From contig NZ_BAXZ01000003.1 in NCBI RefSeq assembly GCF_000684975.1, positions 1-64,000 on the forward strand: a stretch of 64,000 nucleotides of DNA. Direction: 5' to 3'. Numbering within the stretch: position 1 is the stretch's first letter; each line of letters begins with the position of its first letter. Of this stretch, positions 7,805 through 15,059 are shown piece after piece. Under the pieces are notes generated by a model, which was not told the origin of the DNA, did no database searches, and was given only the letters and a program-made list of their open reading frames with translations. The stretch is from Paraburkholderia acidipaludis NBRC 101816. GTDB lineage: Bacteria > Pseudomonadota > Gammaproteobacteria > Burkholderiales > Burkholderiaceae. Both the position numbers and the translations under genes were made by a program.

Positions 7805-8227
7805 GTGCTGATTCGCGCGGTGATGTCCCCTTACCACACCAAGAAGGGAAAGCTTGTTCGCGGGGCGTTCGAAGCGCCTCCCGATCAGGATGATGTGTCA
7901 GTCAGCAGGCACCAGTACGTCGCGCCGTGGATTGCCAAGGCTTATGCGAAACGCTGGGTACAAAGGGGCGATTCGAAGCCGGCCAAGCTGTACGAGGGGC
8001 TTGCATTTGTCAGCGTTGAGCATATTAGATCCGTGGGCTCGACGGTTGCGGATTCGAGAAGCGAATATCTAGGGCACGCAGATATTTCGCACGGTGTGGT
8101 TAAGCCGAGAGGACAGGCTCTTCCCGCAGATGTTCGGAAAGCGCTTGATGACAGGCTCGACGCGATAGTCAAGAATGCTACGTACATCAAGGACCCGGCG
8201 CCTTCCGACAGAAGGTGGCGGGGGTAG
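7805..8227 (+). CDS. hypothetical third member of the TIGR04255 module
   Basis: The frame continues far upstream but only as a shadow of the preceding gene. A GTG at 7805, with GAAGGG six bases before it, gives a 140-residue protein starting MLIRAVMSPYHTKKGKLVRGAF. It has an HTKKGKLVRGAF ... VSVSRHQYV pattern reminiscent of small proteins that read HxxxGxxxxxAFxxxxxxxxSVxR, and a basic C-terminus (PSDRRWRG). The order and spacing make it the third gene of the operon. It has no recognised catalytic motif. A codon-preference change at about 7800 supports the chosen start. Confidence 0.6.
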   Translation: MLIRAVMSPYHTKKGKLVRGAFEAPPDQDDVSVSRHQYVAPWIAKAYAKRWVQRGDSKPAKLYEGLAFVSVEHIRSVGSTVADSRSEYLGHADISHGVVKPRGQALPADVRKALDDRLDAIVKNATYIKDPAPSDRRWRG

Positions 8228-8362
8228 AGCGCCGACCTGAACGAACCTCATCCCGATCACGGCGATTGGAAAGCGGACCTTCGTCGCAAACGAACTATTC
8301 AAGGCTCGATGCCGCGTGCCTGGCGATACTTTGTCTGCGCGGCGTCATCTGGCAGGCGATTG

Positions 8363-8656
8363 CTACGTCTTCGTCGCCAACGCGTCGGCATTGTGACGGA
8401 GCACGTGCACTCGCATTCCCTCTCGGAGCTTTGCTCCACCTTCGGTGCGCGGGAAGCCAGCTTGATCATCGACCGTCTCGGATCGGACCTCCGCGTTGCC
8501 TACCCGAATGGATGGCACGGGTAGTTCCTCGAAATAGATCGGACCTTCGATGGCAAGTGTGTCGCCGACATCGACCGTACCGGTCTCAATGACGACGCCA
8601 AACGCATTTTTCCAGACATGAGCGACGGTGCCGATGTACTCATAGTGCGTGGGCAT
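8363..8656 (-). CDS. EF-Tu domain-2-like beta-barrel protein, 97 aa
   Basis: The product MPTHYEYIGTVAHVWKNAFG continues VVIETGTVDVGDTLAIEG and then a short PIYFEELPVPSIRV segment. The layout (IGTV, about 20 residues, VGDT, and a final GMRVHVL) resembles a stand-alone translation-factor domain 2 barrel, as in several orphan proteins. No GTPase domain is present. Its start at 8656 lies inside the degraded 5' end of the integrase on the other strand, so this edge is a junction between two unrelated segments. GAGG lies only two bases before the ATG, which is close, so the start is uncertain. Confidence 0.5.
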   Translation of the reverse strand: MPTHYEYIGTVAHVWKNAFGVVIETGTVDVGDTLAIEGPIYFEELPVPSIRVGNAEVRSETVDDQAGFPRTEGGAKLREGMRVHVLRHNADALATKT

Positions 8657-9782
8657 AACCTCAATACGCTTGCTGCCATACAGGAGCGGCACGACATTGC
8701 TGGACGATCTCCGCACACCGGGCGGCAAGCGAATTAGACAAACTACTGGCACAACCAACCAGAAAGAAGCGCAGGAGTACCACGACAAGATAAAGCACGA
8801 TCTGTGGCGCGCTTCGCGTCTCGGTGAACGACCCTCGCGAACATTCGACGAGGCGGCATTGCGCTTCCTGCAGGAGAACGTTGGCAAGCCCGATTATGGC
8901 AACAAGGTGCTCCACCTCCGTCATTTTCGCGAACACTTCGGCGGCCGGAAGCTTGAGACGCTGACGCGCAAGGATATCTTGACGGCGCTCCCGACGGTCA
9001 GCCGACGCACGCGCGAACCGAGGCCGGTCTCGGCTGCCACAAAAAAACTGTATCTCAGTACGATTCGCGTGCTGCTGAACACGGCCGTCAACGAGTGGGA
9101 GTGGATCGAGCACGCGACCAAACTGCAGGCGGCGCCCGTCAATAACAGGCGTGTCCGCTGGATCACGCGCGACGAGGCACAACGGCTCATTGCGGCGATC
9201 GGCACCGAGTGGATGCGCGATGCGACCATCCTCGGGTTTGCGACAGGGCTTTGGCAGGCGAACATCCTCGGGCTGGAGTGGTCGCAGGTTGACCTCGTGA
9301 AGCGTCGCACGTGGATCCACCCGGACCAGGCGAAAGCGCGGCGCCCGATCGGCGTACCGCTGAACAGCGAAGCCGTCGAGGTGATCCGGCGCAATCTTGG
9401 GCATCATGAAAGGTTCGTCTTTGCTCGAAAAGGTAAGCCGATCGTGAACTGGGATCGGGCGCAATGGGAGCGCGCCGTGGCGCGGGCCGGGCTGGATCAC
9501 TTCCGGTTCCACGACGTGCGGCACACGTGGGCCAGCTGGCACGTGCAGGACGGCACGTCGCTGCCGCGGTTGATGGAGCTGGGCGGGTGGTCGAAGTACG
9601 AGAAGGTGCTTCGCTACGCCCACCTCGCGCCCGACCACCTCGCGCCGCATGCGGATGCGGTCACGATCTGGGCGCAAGACGGCTCGGGAAGCCCAGGGCA
9701 GGACGTAGCAGGGGACGGGAACGGGGAAGCCGCTGGCGGCACCATTTCACGGTCGCCGGAGCCGTTGCTGCGCTCGGCGTAG
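8649..9782 (+). pseudogene. tyrosine-type phage/island integrase, probably inactive
   Basis: From about residue 17 the product follows phage-type tyrosine recombinases: DLRTPGGKRIRQTTGTT arm-binding region, a central core-binding domain, then the catalytic domain. HDVRHTWASWH carries the HxxR pair, LGGWSKYEKVLRYAHL has the second His/Trp position and nucleophile Tyr, and a Lys lies in QAKARRPIGVPLN. Arg I of the usual ATGLRxxN motif is replaced by Trp202 (TTTGGCAG, codon TGG at 9252), a one-base change from CGG. The first about 16 residues (MGITSIRLLPYRSG) do not look like an integrase N-terminus, so the 5' end seems replaced. Loss of Arg I should abolish cleavage, so the element is likely fixed in place. 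Confidence 0.75.
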
Positions 9783-9898
9783 CGGAGGGGTTGTGAGCAG
9801 CCCTCACGGGCGCTGGCGGTTGCCCTGAGCTCCGGGCACCTGCCAGGAGTCCCGCTTCGAGGCTGCTATGCTTGTCGCAGCTTCTGGAGGAGACCATC

Positions 9899-10261
9899 AT
9901 GAAAGCGTTGCTTAACCTCGCACTCCTGTGCGCTGCCGTCGCCGCGTCGAGCGCGGCCCACGCGAACTGTGTCGGCGGTCCGACCGTGGAGACCTGCACC
10001 GACCAGAACGGCAATTCGTACACCGTGAACCGGATGGGCAATACGACGATGGTGAACGGCTACAACGCCCAGGCCGGCAGTTCGTGGAACGAGACCGCCA
10101 ACACCTACGGCAACACGACGCAGATCAACGGTACCGCGGCCAACGGCCAGCACTGGAACGAGACGATCCAGAACTACGGCAACGGAAACCGCTCAATGTA
10201 CGGCACCGATTCGGACGGGAACTCGTTCAGCAAAACCTGTACGGCATACGGCTGCAACTGA
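9899..10261 (+). CDS. secreted Asn/Gly/Thr-rich protein, 120 aa
   Basis: ATG 9899 follows GGAGGAG at ideal spacing. The protein has a clean Sec signal peptide (MKALLNLALLCAAVAASSAA, cut after HA at residue 22). The mature part is about 98 residues rich in Asn, Gly and Thr. It contains two copies of a degenerate unit of the form G(Q/S)xWNETxxxYGN at about residues 60-95 and four cysteines (CVGG and ETC near the start, KTC and YGC at the end) that could form disulfides. The composition suggests a small periplasmic or extracellular beta-rich protein. No family is recognised. Confidence 0.7.
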   Translation: MKALLNLALLCAAVAASSAAHANCVGGPTVETCTDQNGNSYTVNRMGNTTMVNGYNAQAGSSWNETANTYGNTTQINGTAANGQHWNETIQNYGNGNRSMYGTDSDGNSFSKTCTAYGCN

Positions 10262-10323
10262 GCCGCCTAGCCGCACCTGTCTAACTGTCTAACTGCGCGG
10301 TCGATTGCGTATATGGAATTTTC

Positions 10324-11103
10324 ATGCAAAAAAGCAAAGCTTTGAGGCGCATCGTTATTCCGTATAGCATGATCGCGCACCTATCGGAGTCGGATCGCTA
10401 CAGCCTTCATCTTCTTGGCCATATCTTCAATGAGACGATGGTCCTGCTTAAGCTGGCATACACAACCTCGATAAAGCGGGAGGACTGTACCGACGCCGAG
10501 GTGGCTGCCAGCGTGTGTCAGGCGACACTTTTTTGCCGCCTTCTGGCGGGCAAGATTCATGAGGCCCAACTGAGGTTAAATTCGAAGGAAGTTCGGGTGT
10601 TTTTGACCAACTGTTGCTATCCATATGTGCCCGATGAGGCAGGTCCGACGCTGCTGGCGGCATTTAATACGGCAGCTTCGCAGTGCAAGTGGCTCAACGC
10701 TGCGCGTAACGGGCACTCGATGCACTATCCCAGTCTGCAGCATTGGCAAGCAGCCCTAACGACGCTCTCAGAAAACAAAGCAGGGTTTGAGCTTATATGC
10801 GGGAAGCTGGACGGAGATATCCTATACCATTCATCCGATGCAATGGCCGGTTTGGCGTTCTTTCATGAAGTAGATCCGGCCGATTGGCGAACGGGTGCGG
10901 AAACGATGATCCGCGAACTCCAACAATTAGGGGATCGTCTCGGCGAATTCATTCAAACAATCCTGCGCAGCTTTGTGCTACGTGCGAAGGACGAGTTCGC
11001 TGGGGCGGTCGGGTCGATAACCGTTGAAACTCTTCCTCCATTTTACGCACCGGACTTCGATCATTTTGAAGTTCCGTATTTTTTCTCAGTCAGCGAAGAC
11101 TAA
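10324..11103 (+). CDS. HEPN-like hypothetical protein with RNx4H motif
   Basis: This 259-residue, mostly helical cytoplasmic protein has visibly lower GC and more A/T-ending codons than core genes. Residues 128-134 read RNGHSMH, which fits the HEPN ribonuclease signature R-(N/D/H)-x4-H, and they are followed by Tyr-Pro as in many RNxxxFHYP proteins. HEPN domains occur in toxin and abortive-infection RNases. The rest gives no recognised domain. It stands alone between the secreted protein and a minus-strand pair. The start MQKSKALRR is preceded by only a weak ribosome site (GGAATTTTC). Function is inferred from one motif, so it remains tentative. Confidence 0.55.
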   Translation: MQKSKALRRIVIPYSMIAHLSESDRYSLHLLGHIFNETMVLLKLAYTTSIKREDCTDAEVAASVCQATLFCRLLAGKIHEAQLRLNSKEVRVFLTNCCYPYVPDEAGPTLLAAFNTAASQCKWLNAARNGHSMHYPSLQHWQAALTTLSENKAGFELICGKLDGDILYHSSDAMAGLAFFHEVDPADWRTGAETMIRELQQLGDRLGEFIQTILRSFVLRAKDEFAGAVGSITVETLPPFYAPDFDHFEVPYFFSVSED

Positions 11104-11146
11104 TCTTCCGTTGCCATGGCTATAGGACGGCAGGCTGATATCAGTC

Positions 11147-11437
11147 TTACTGCGCCGTCCCGGTTCCGCCACCGAACGGAATGCCTGCCTGCAGGCAGAG
11201 CGCCTGCGCGTAAGGGTCTCCCTGCTCGGCAGACGCAATCGCGATTTTGGCGAAAATGTTATTGGCGACGCTGTTGAAGACGCCGGGGCCGTTGACATCC
11301 ACAAAGTCGCGCAACAGACCTGCCTCGTTCGCCCGGAAAATCGCCGCGCAAATGAGCTGGTTTTCGACGCCGGTCAGGTGGAGCGTGACGTCCAGATAGC
11401 GGAGCGGGGGATCGTTTCGGTTGGCATCATCCGCCAT
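11147..11437 (-). CDS. hypothetical protein, 96 aa
   Basis: The product (MADDANRNDPPLRYLDVTLH ...) is a soluble 96-residue protein with a hydrophobic central part (NQLICAAIFRANEAGLLRDF) and a Gly-rich end (IPFGGGTGTAQ). It begins four bases after the stop of the upstream minus-strand frame, so both were probably one transcript. I recognise no family. The ATG is preceded by GGGTAAATC, a weak site, consistent with coupled translation. Confidence 0.5.
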   Translation of the reverse strand: MADDANRNDPPLRYLDVTLHLTGVENQLICAAIFRANEAGLLRDFVDVNGPGVFNSVANNIFAKIAIASAEQGDPYAQALCLQAGIPFGGGTGTAQ

Positions 11438-11440
11438 GAT

Positions 11441-11641
11441 TTACCCCATCGTGAAGCCGTACGAATTCCCGCCGCCGCCCGAGTAATACGGGCTCGACGT
11501 GAACGCGCCGCCAAAATCGCCGCTGCCATAGGAGCCGGTAGTGCCGTTGAAGAAGTTGCCCAGGCTGCCGGCATTCTGGATGTTGTTGCCAAGTCCTGAG
11601 ATACCCTGCGAGAGCATGCTGCCCACAGCACCCGCACCGGT
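11441..11641 (-). pseudogene. Gly/Ser-rich protein truncated at its 5' end
   Basis: The reading frame encodes a low-complexity Gly/Ser/Asn-rich C-terminus (GLGNNIQNAGSLGNFFNGTT, then YGSGDFGGAF and a YSGGGGNSYGFTMG end). It stays open further upstream, but from about 11645 that part is antisense to a recognisable gspG remnant, so the original N-terminus is missing. The pair with 11147-11437 looks phage- or island-derived. Whether a new start inside the gspG remnant is used is unknown. Confidence 0.45.
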
Positions 11642-11648
11642 CGACTGG

Positions 11649-11969
11649 TTCGACAACGGCGCGTATCCAACGCAGTCACAGGGGCTGCAAGCGCTTATCG
11701 AAAAGCCAACCGCCGCGCCGATTCCCGGCAACTGGAAGGACGGTGGATGCCTGGACCACTTACCGAACGATCCGTGGGGGCACCCGTATCAGTTTTTGAA
11801 TCCCGGCGTGCACGGTGAGATCGATGTCTACAGCGATGGCGCTGCAGGGCCGTCCGGCGACGCAAATACGGCGGCCATTGGGTCGTGGCAACCCGAAGTA
11901 GCTGCCGCCGAAAAGGACTACATCCAACAGGTAACCCAGCCAAAAGCGGATTCTGATGGGGCACAGTAA
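11649..11969 (+). pseudogene. 3' fragment of gspG, type II secretion major pseudopilin
   Basis: The translation from about 11649 reads FDNGAYPTQSQGLQALIEKP, then NWKDGGCLDHLPNDPWGHPY and the tail NPGVHGEIDVYSDGA with GDANTAAIGSWQ. These are the conserved C-terminal blocks of GspG (LDNGxYPT, QGLQALVxKPT, LPxDPWGxPYxY, GxIDVxSxGADG and IGSW). The N-terminal prepilin peptide, transmembrane helix and first third of the protein are absent, and the frame upstream is unrelated. There are no other gsp genes nearby. It is a relic, perhaps from a recombination event, and cannot form a pseudopilin. Confidence 0.75.
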
Positions 11970-12081
11970 CGGCAGCCCCCTGCAAATCAGTCGGGTGCAA
12001 AAGGAGCGGTACGCTGAGCTAACCGCCCCGCCTCCCCGTAGCTACGCTACCTATCGGCTTTCAGACCTGATCGATGCCGGC

Positions 12082-13041
12082 TCAATTTATCTCGCAACTC
12101 CAACCACTCCAGTCCAGCCCTTGATATACGTTGCCTTTCTCGACTTCGTCCCTGACCGGCTCTGAATATATCGAACGTGGCCAAAGCCGCTGCGGTCCTT
12201 CGTTGGCTCCCCATAGCTTAGCCAGCCGAAAATAGTCAGCAAAATCCCTGACGGCTGGATCGTCCCACGCTAACCTCTGAATCAATTGGGCGAGCAAGGC
12301 TCCTACCGGCTGGAACCCAGGATGTTGCCCCTCCGAATTCAGTGATGCGCAGCACATCGCAGTGGAGATGGCCCAATTGCCACCCATCCGCCCTCTGAGT
12401 TGTATGGGATCGCCCATCCCTTCATGAATGTCCACCCGCGGCTGACGAATTAGCCACCACGTGGCGAGATCAGCGACGCAAATGAGGTCAATGGCGTGCG
12501 CGGGCGTCGGTGCAATTGCTGCGTCACCCGCCAAGACCCGGTTCACGTTATCAACTGGCCGGGAACCCTCTGCTTTCCACGCGTGCGAATGTGCGAGAAC
12601 TCCGAAAACTAGCGCAGAGCTGAGCTCTAAACGTGGAGAACCTGTTCGAGGCTTGAACAGATTCTTAAATTGTACGCATCGATTGGCCGAATCGAGAATA
12701 TGGTCGGAGCGAAGCGTTGTTTTGCACTCAAAGGCGGCAGCAACCCCCTGAGCAAGCCATATTTTCTTGTCAAGAAGCTTCGTCGGGTAGGATGGCTTTA
12801 GAACTACAACGTCGATCTGTGGCGACATCGTACCGTCGTAGCCAAGCAACCGCCCTTTCGTACGAACGTGATAGTGCGGAGGAAGCCATTCGCGCAACAA
12901 CTTGGCCCAATTTTCTTCCACCTCGTCTCCAGCAGTTCCTGGATCATCCGGTGCGCGGGAAAAAATGCGTCTATATTCAGAGGCCATCTCCTCGGTAACT
13001 TGGGACATGAAAACATGAAGATCATGTAGTTTGGCGCTCAT
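12082..13041 (-). CDS. DUF6602-type protein with PD-(D/E)XK nuclease-like core
   Basis: This 319-residue protein fits the DUF6602 pattern: EENWAKLLREWLPPHYHVRT (43-61), SPQIDVVVL (73-81) and AAAFECKTTL (101-110). Asp77 and Glu105-x-Lys107 match the D ... ExK of the PD-(D/E)XK nuclease superfamily, with Glu40 just upstream. The C-terminal two thirds are helical and without known motifs. Such proteins are sporadic and tend to sit in defence or mobile regions. It has its own ATG at 13041; between it and the HD gene upstream lies a decayed duplicate. A role in DNA cleavage is an inference from the motif only. Confidence 0.65.
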   Translation of the reverse strand: MSAKLHDLHVFMSQVTEEMASEYRRIFSRAPDDPGTAGDEVEENWAKLLREWLPPHYHVRTKGRLLGYDGTMSPQIDVVVLKPSYPTKLLDKKIWLAQGVAAAFECKTTLRSDHILDSANRCVQFKNLFKPRTGSPRLELSSALVFGVLAHSHAWKAEGSRPVDNVNRVLAGDAAIAPTPAHAIDLICVADLATWWLIRQPRVDIHEGMGDPIQLRGRMGGNWAISTAMCCASLNSEGQHPGFQPVGALLAQLIQRLAWDDPAVRDFADYFRLAKLWGANEGPQRLWPRSIYSEPVRDEVEKGNVYQGLDWSGWSCEIN

Positions 13042-13079
13042 ATGGCATCCTTCAATATCTCATATCGAGAGCAAGTAAC

Positions 13080-13173
13080 GGCGTGCATGAATTCTCCCAA
13101 TCGAGTAGCTGCGCGAAGCATTTTTGTCCTTTCGCCGATGGAGCCGGTGCTTCTCGGCTGCGAAGACGAACAT
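13080..13173 (-). pseudogene. decayed 5' remnant of a second SpoT/MESH1-like HD hydrolase gene
   Basis: The minus strand from 13173 encodes MFVFAAEKHRLHRRKDKNAS. This parallels the N-terminus of the intact HD protein next door (AFAAEKHRHQQRKDADAS), with about two thirds of residues identical over 17 positions. After that the reading frames diverge, but DNA similarity seems to resume with a gap (CGATTG ... TGCACG ... ACT). It lacks the HD motif and the remaining three quarters of the gene. It lies in the same orientation just downstream of the intact copy, as expected for a tandem relative reduced to a scar. Confidence 0.6.
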
Positions 13174-13315
13174 TGTAGTCACGTACGTATGCTCCTCCCG
13201 AAAGCAACCTTGAAGGGCTCCAAAGGACAGCAGCGATAGAAGCATGCGGGTATTGTGTTGCGGTGCCAGATACTCTGCTTTGTCGCGACACTAGCCACCA
13301 ACGCTCGAAGAAGCT

Positions 13316-13837
13316 CTAAGTAAGTCGGGATCGATAAGCCTCGTCGAAGATCTGTTCGAGCGTCGGATGCACGCCGCGAAGCTGATCGACAACAGCTTTC
13401 GCCCAATCGAAATACGCCTGCTTACGTTCCGCGTTCCAGTCAGCCGGCGGACTGCTTGCCAAGTCTCGCAGATTACATATTTTGTCGGCCAGCTTGACGA
13501 ATTTCGCGCGTCTGCTCGCACTCGCAGCGTGCTCGATCTGCAATCGCTTCCGCTCGTCCTTCGGAAGCGCCTTGTCGTCGGTCACTTCGCTCACGATGTC
13601 GGCTACTGCTTGACCGAACAGTCGCACCAATTCGTGCTCCGACGTGTTCGTGTCCTCGATGACGTCGTGAAGCATGGCAGCGATCAGGACGGTTTCGTCC
13701 TCGACTCCGGCTTCGTTCGCCAGTACGTGCACGAGGGCAATCGGATGATTGATGTACGGAGAAGCATCCGCGTCTTTGCGCTGTTGATGCCGATGCTTCT
13801 CGGCGGCGAAGGCGATAGCCGCAATCAATCTATTCAT
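13316..13837 (-). CDS. SpoT/MESH1-like HD hydrolase (small alarmone hydrolase candidate)
   Basis: This 173-residue single-domain protein has the hydrolase part of RelA/SpoT enzymes without synthetase, TGS or ACT domains. Visible are FAAEKHRHQQRKDADASPYI (10-29) followed by NHP (His31), MLHDVIEDT (55-63, with His57-Asp58 and Glu61-Asp62), and VKLADKICNLRDL (114-126, with Asp118). These are the Mn2+ ligands and fold core of MESH1, which hydrolyses the 3'-diphosphate of (p)ppGpp or the 2'-phosphate of NADPH. The gene starts 30 bases after the stop of the nuclease-like gene upstream, so they are likely co-transcribed. In a defence-like setting it may act on a nucleotide signal; that is inference. 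Confidence 0.8.
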   Translation of the reverse strand: MNRLIAAIAFAAEKHRHQQRKDADASPYINHPIALVHVLANEAGVEDETVLIAAMLHDVIEDTNTSEHELVRLFGQAVADIVSEVTDDKALPKDERKRLQIEHAASASRRAKFVKLADKICNLRDLASSPPADWNAERKQAYFDWAKAVVDQLRGVHPTLEQIFDEAYRSRLT

Positions 13838-13867
13838 CTTACTCCCGCAGAATTCGGTGTTTCTGCG

Positions 13868-14869
13868 TTACAAGCCGTCGATGATATGTGCTTCCTGCTC
13901 GTCCAGCGTGAATCGCAACAACTGAATATCCAGGCGCCGGATCGCGTCGTTGAGATCATCAGGAAGCGGACCATCATCGGGCAGCACGACCACCCGTCGG
14001 CAGTCGCTGCTAGTGCCATGAACCATCAGTTGCCCGATCGCCGAATATACGTCTGACCGACTAGTGCTGGTTTTGATCTCAAAGACTTCAATCAATCCCC
14101 GCCCCACGGCGACACCCATATCAATTAGGACGTTTTTGACTATCCGCGCGCGTGACGGCATGAGCTTCTGCTTGCGCCATTTGCAAACCGCATCAACCAC
14201 GTCACCGTGACGCGAAACATAGTCGATCTTGCTGGATCGACGTCCTTTACGCCTTCCGCGCGACTCAGCGTAGAAGTCTTCAAATTCCCCTATCTTGCGC
14301 TGGAACTCTGGAGAGTTCGTCTCGTCATCCCGGACTGCTTGCTTGAACCGGGCTATTGTATCGATGTAACGAACAGCCGATCTGGTTGCCGCCAAGCCTT
14401 CTATCGGCATCACGATCACACCTTCTCGAACATCACCGGCTGAGTCGGCGACGTCAATCAACGGTTGATCGCTCCAGGCCAAAAACGCAGATTTGCTAAC
14501 GCCTTTGGTTCCGCCGCCGACGCGGCCAGAGTGAAACAGATAGATTGCTCCAGTCTCGTTGTCGCGCGCAAAGAAACCCGCAACCTGATCGTTGCGACCT
14601 TCATATGTCGTGTTGATCTCAACAGTGATTTGAAGATCACCGTCTTCGCGGTAGATTCCAAACCAGTTCAGGCGCCTCTGATTAGGAACGTTCGGTTTGT
14701 TATTGTCACTCGACCAGTACCAAGTTCGCCCGTCGGTGCGAACGCTGACGTCGTGCCTTGTGTCGCCGGGAAATCCAATGTTTTTGAGTGCTGTGCGGGG
14801 AAGTTCGCGCCGAAGTGTGGCCTCTAGTTTGCGCTGGGCTTTAGAGATATCGGCCCGCGTCTCCAACAT
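13868..14869 (-). CDS. hypothetical protein with C-terminal PD-(D/E)XK nuclease-like domain
   Basis: This 333-residue protein has an N-terminal domain (residues 1-170) of unknown type with many aromatic residues, and a C-terminal domain in which H221-GDVVDAV, NVLIDMGV (Asp250), VFEIKTS (Glu264-x-Lys266) and YSAIGQL (Gln280) follow the order of a PD-(D/E)XK core. ATG 14869 is chosen because GCAGGA lies about ten bases upstream; ATG 14878 (MFLMLETR) would have it too close. The IS3 element lies 130 bp upstream, so its native promoter may be disturbed. It is the first gene of a likely two-gene unit with the HD hydrolase. Confidence 0.6.
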   Translation of the reverse strand: MLETRADISKAQRKLEATLRRELPRTALKNIGFPGDTRHDVSVRTDGRTWYWSSDNNKPNVPNQRRLNWFGIYREDGDLQITVEINTTYEGRNDQVAGFFARDNETGAIYLFHSGRVGGGTKGVSKSAFLAWSDQPLIDVADSAGDVREGVIVMPIEGLAATRSAVRYIDTIARFKQAVRDDETNSPEFQRKIGEFEDFYAESRGRRKGRRSSKIDYVSRHGDVVDAVCKWRKQKLMPSRARIVKNVLIDMGVAVGRGLIEVFEIKTSTSRSDVYSAIGQLMVHGTSSDCRRVVVLPDDGPLPDDLNDAIRRLDIQLLRFTLDEQEAHIIDGL

Positions 14870-14919
14870 CAAGAACATTTCCTGCCCCCGTAAAACCTTT
14901 GATTGTGGATAGATAGATT

Positions 14920-14982
14920 GCCACAAAACAGCGTCGCTGCCGATGCAGCGACGCAATGGAGTTTGTGGCGCTTTTCGCCACA
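14920..14982. repeat. nested inverted repeats between nuclease gene and IS
   Basis: GCGTCGCTG (14931-14939) pairs perfectly with CAGCGACGC (14946-14954). GCCACAAA (14920-14927) pairs with TTTGTGGC (14962-14969) around it. TGTGGCG (14964-14970) can instead pair with CGCCACA (14976-14982). Two of these stems share bases and exclude each other, an arrangement seen in attenuators and also in element ends. No T-run follows. It is in the 5' leader of the minus-strand nuclease/HD unit. Confidence 0.6.
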
Positions 14983-15059
14983 GTCGATCGTTCCGGTGTG
15001 ACCTGCTCCCCGAGATTAGTACGCTGACGGTGTAGAGTCCGTTCCGACAAGGAGCGGTC

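Noticed and set aside
11956..12165. A 69-codon plus-strand frame overlapping the DUF6602 gene end
   Set aside because: Largely antisense to a better-supported gene and without a ribosome site.
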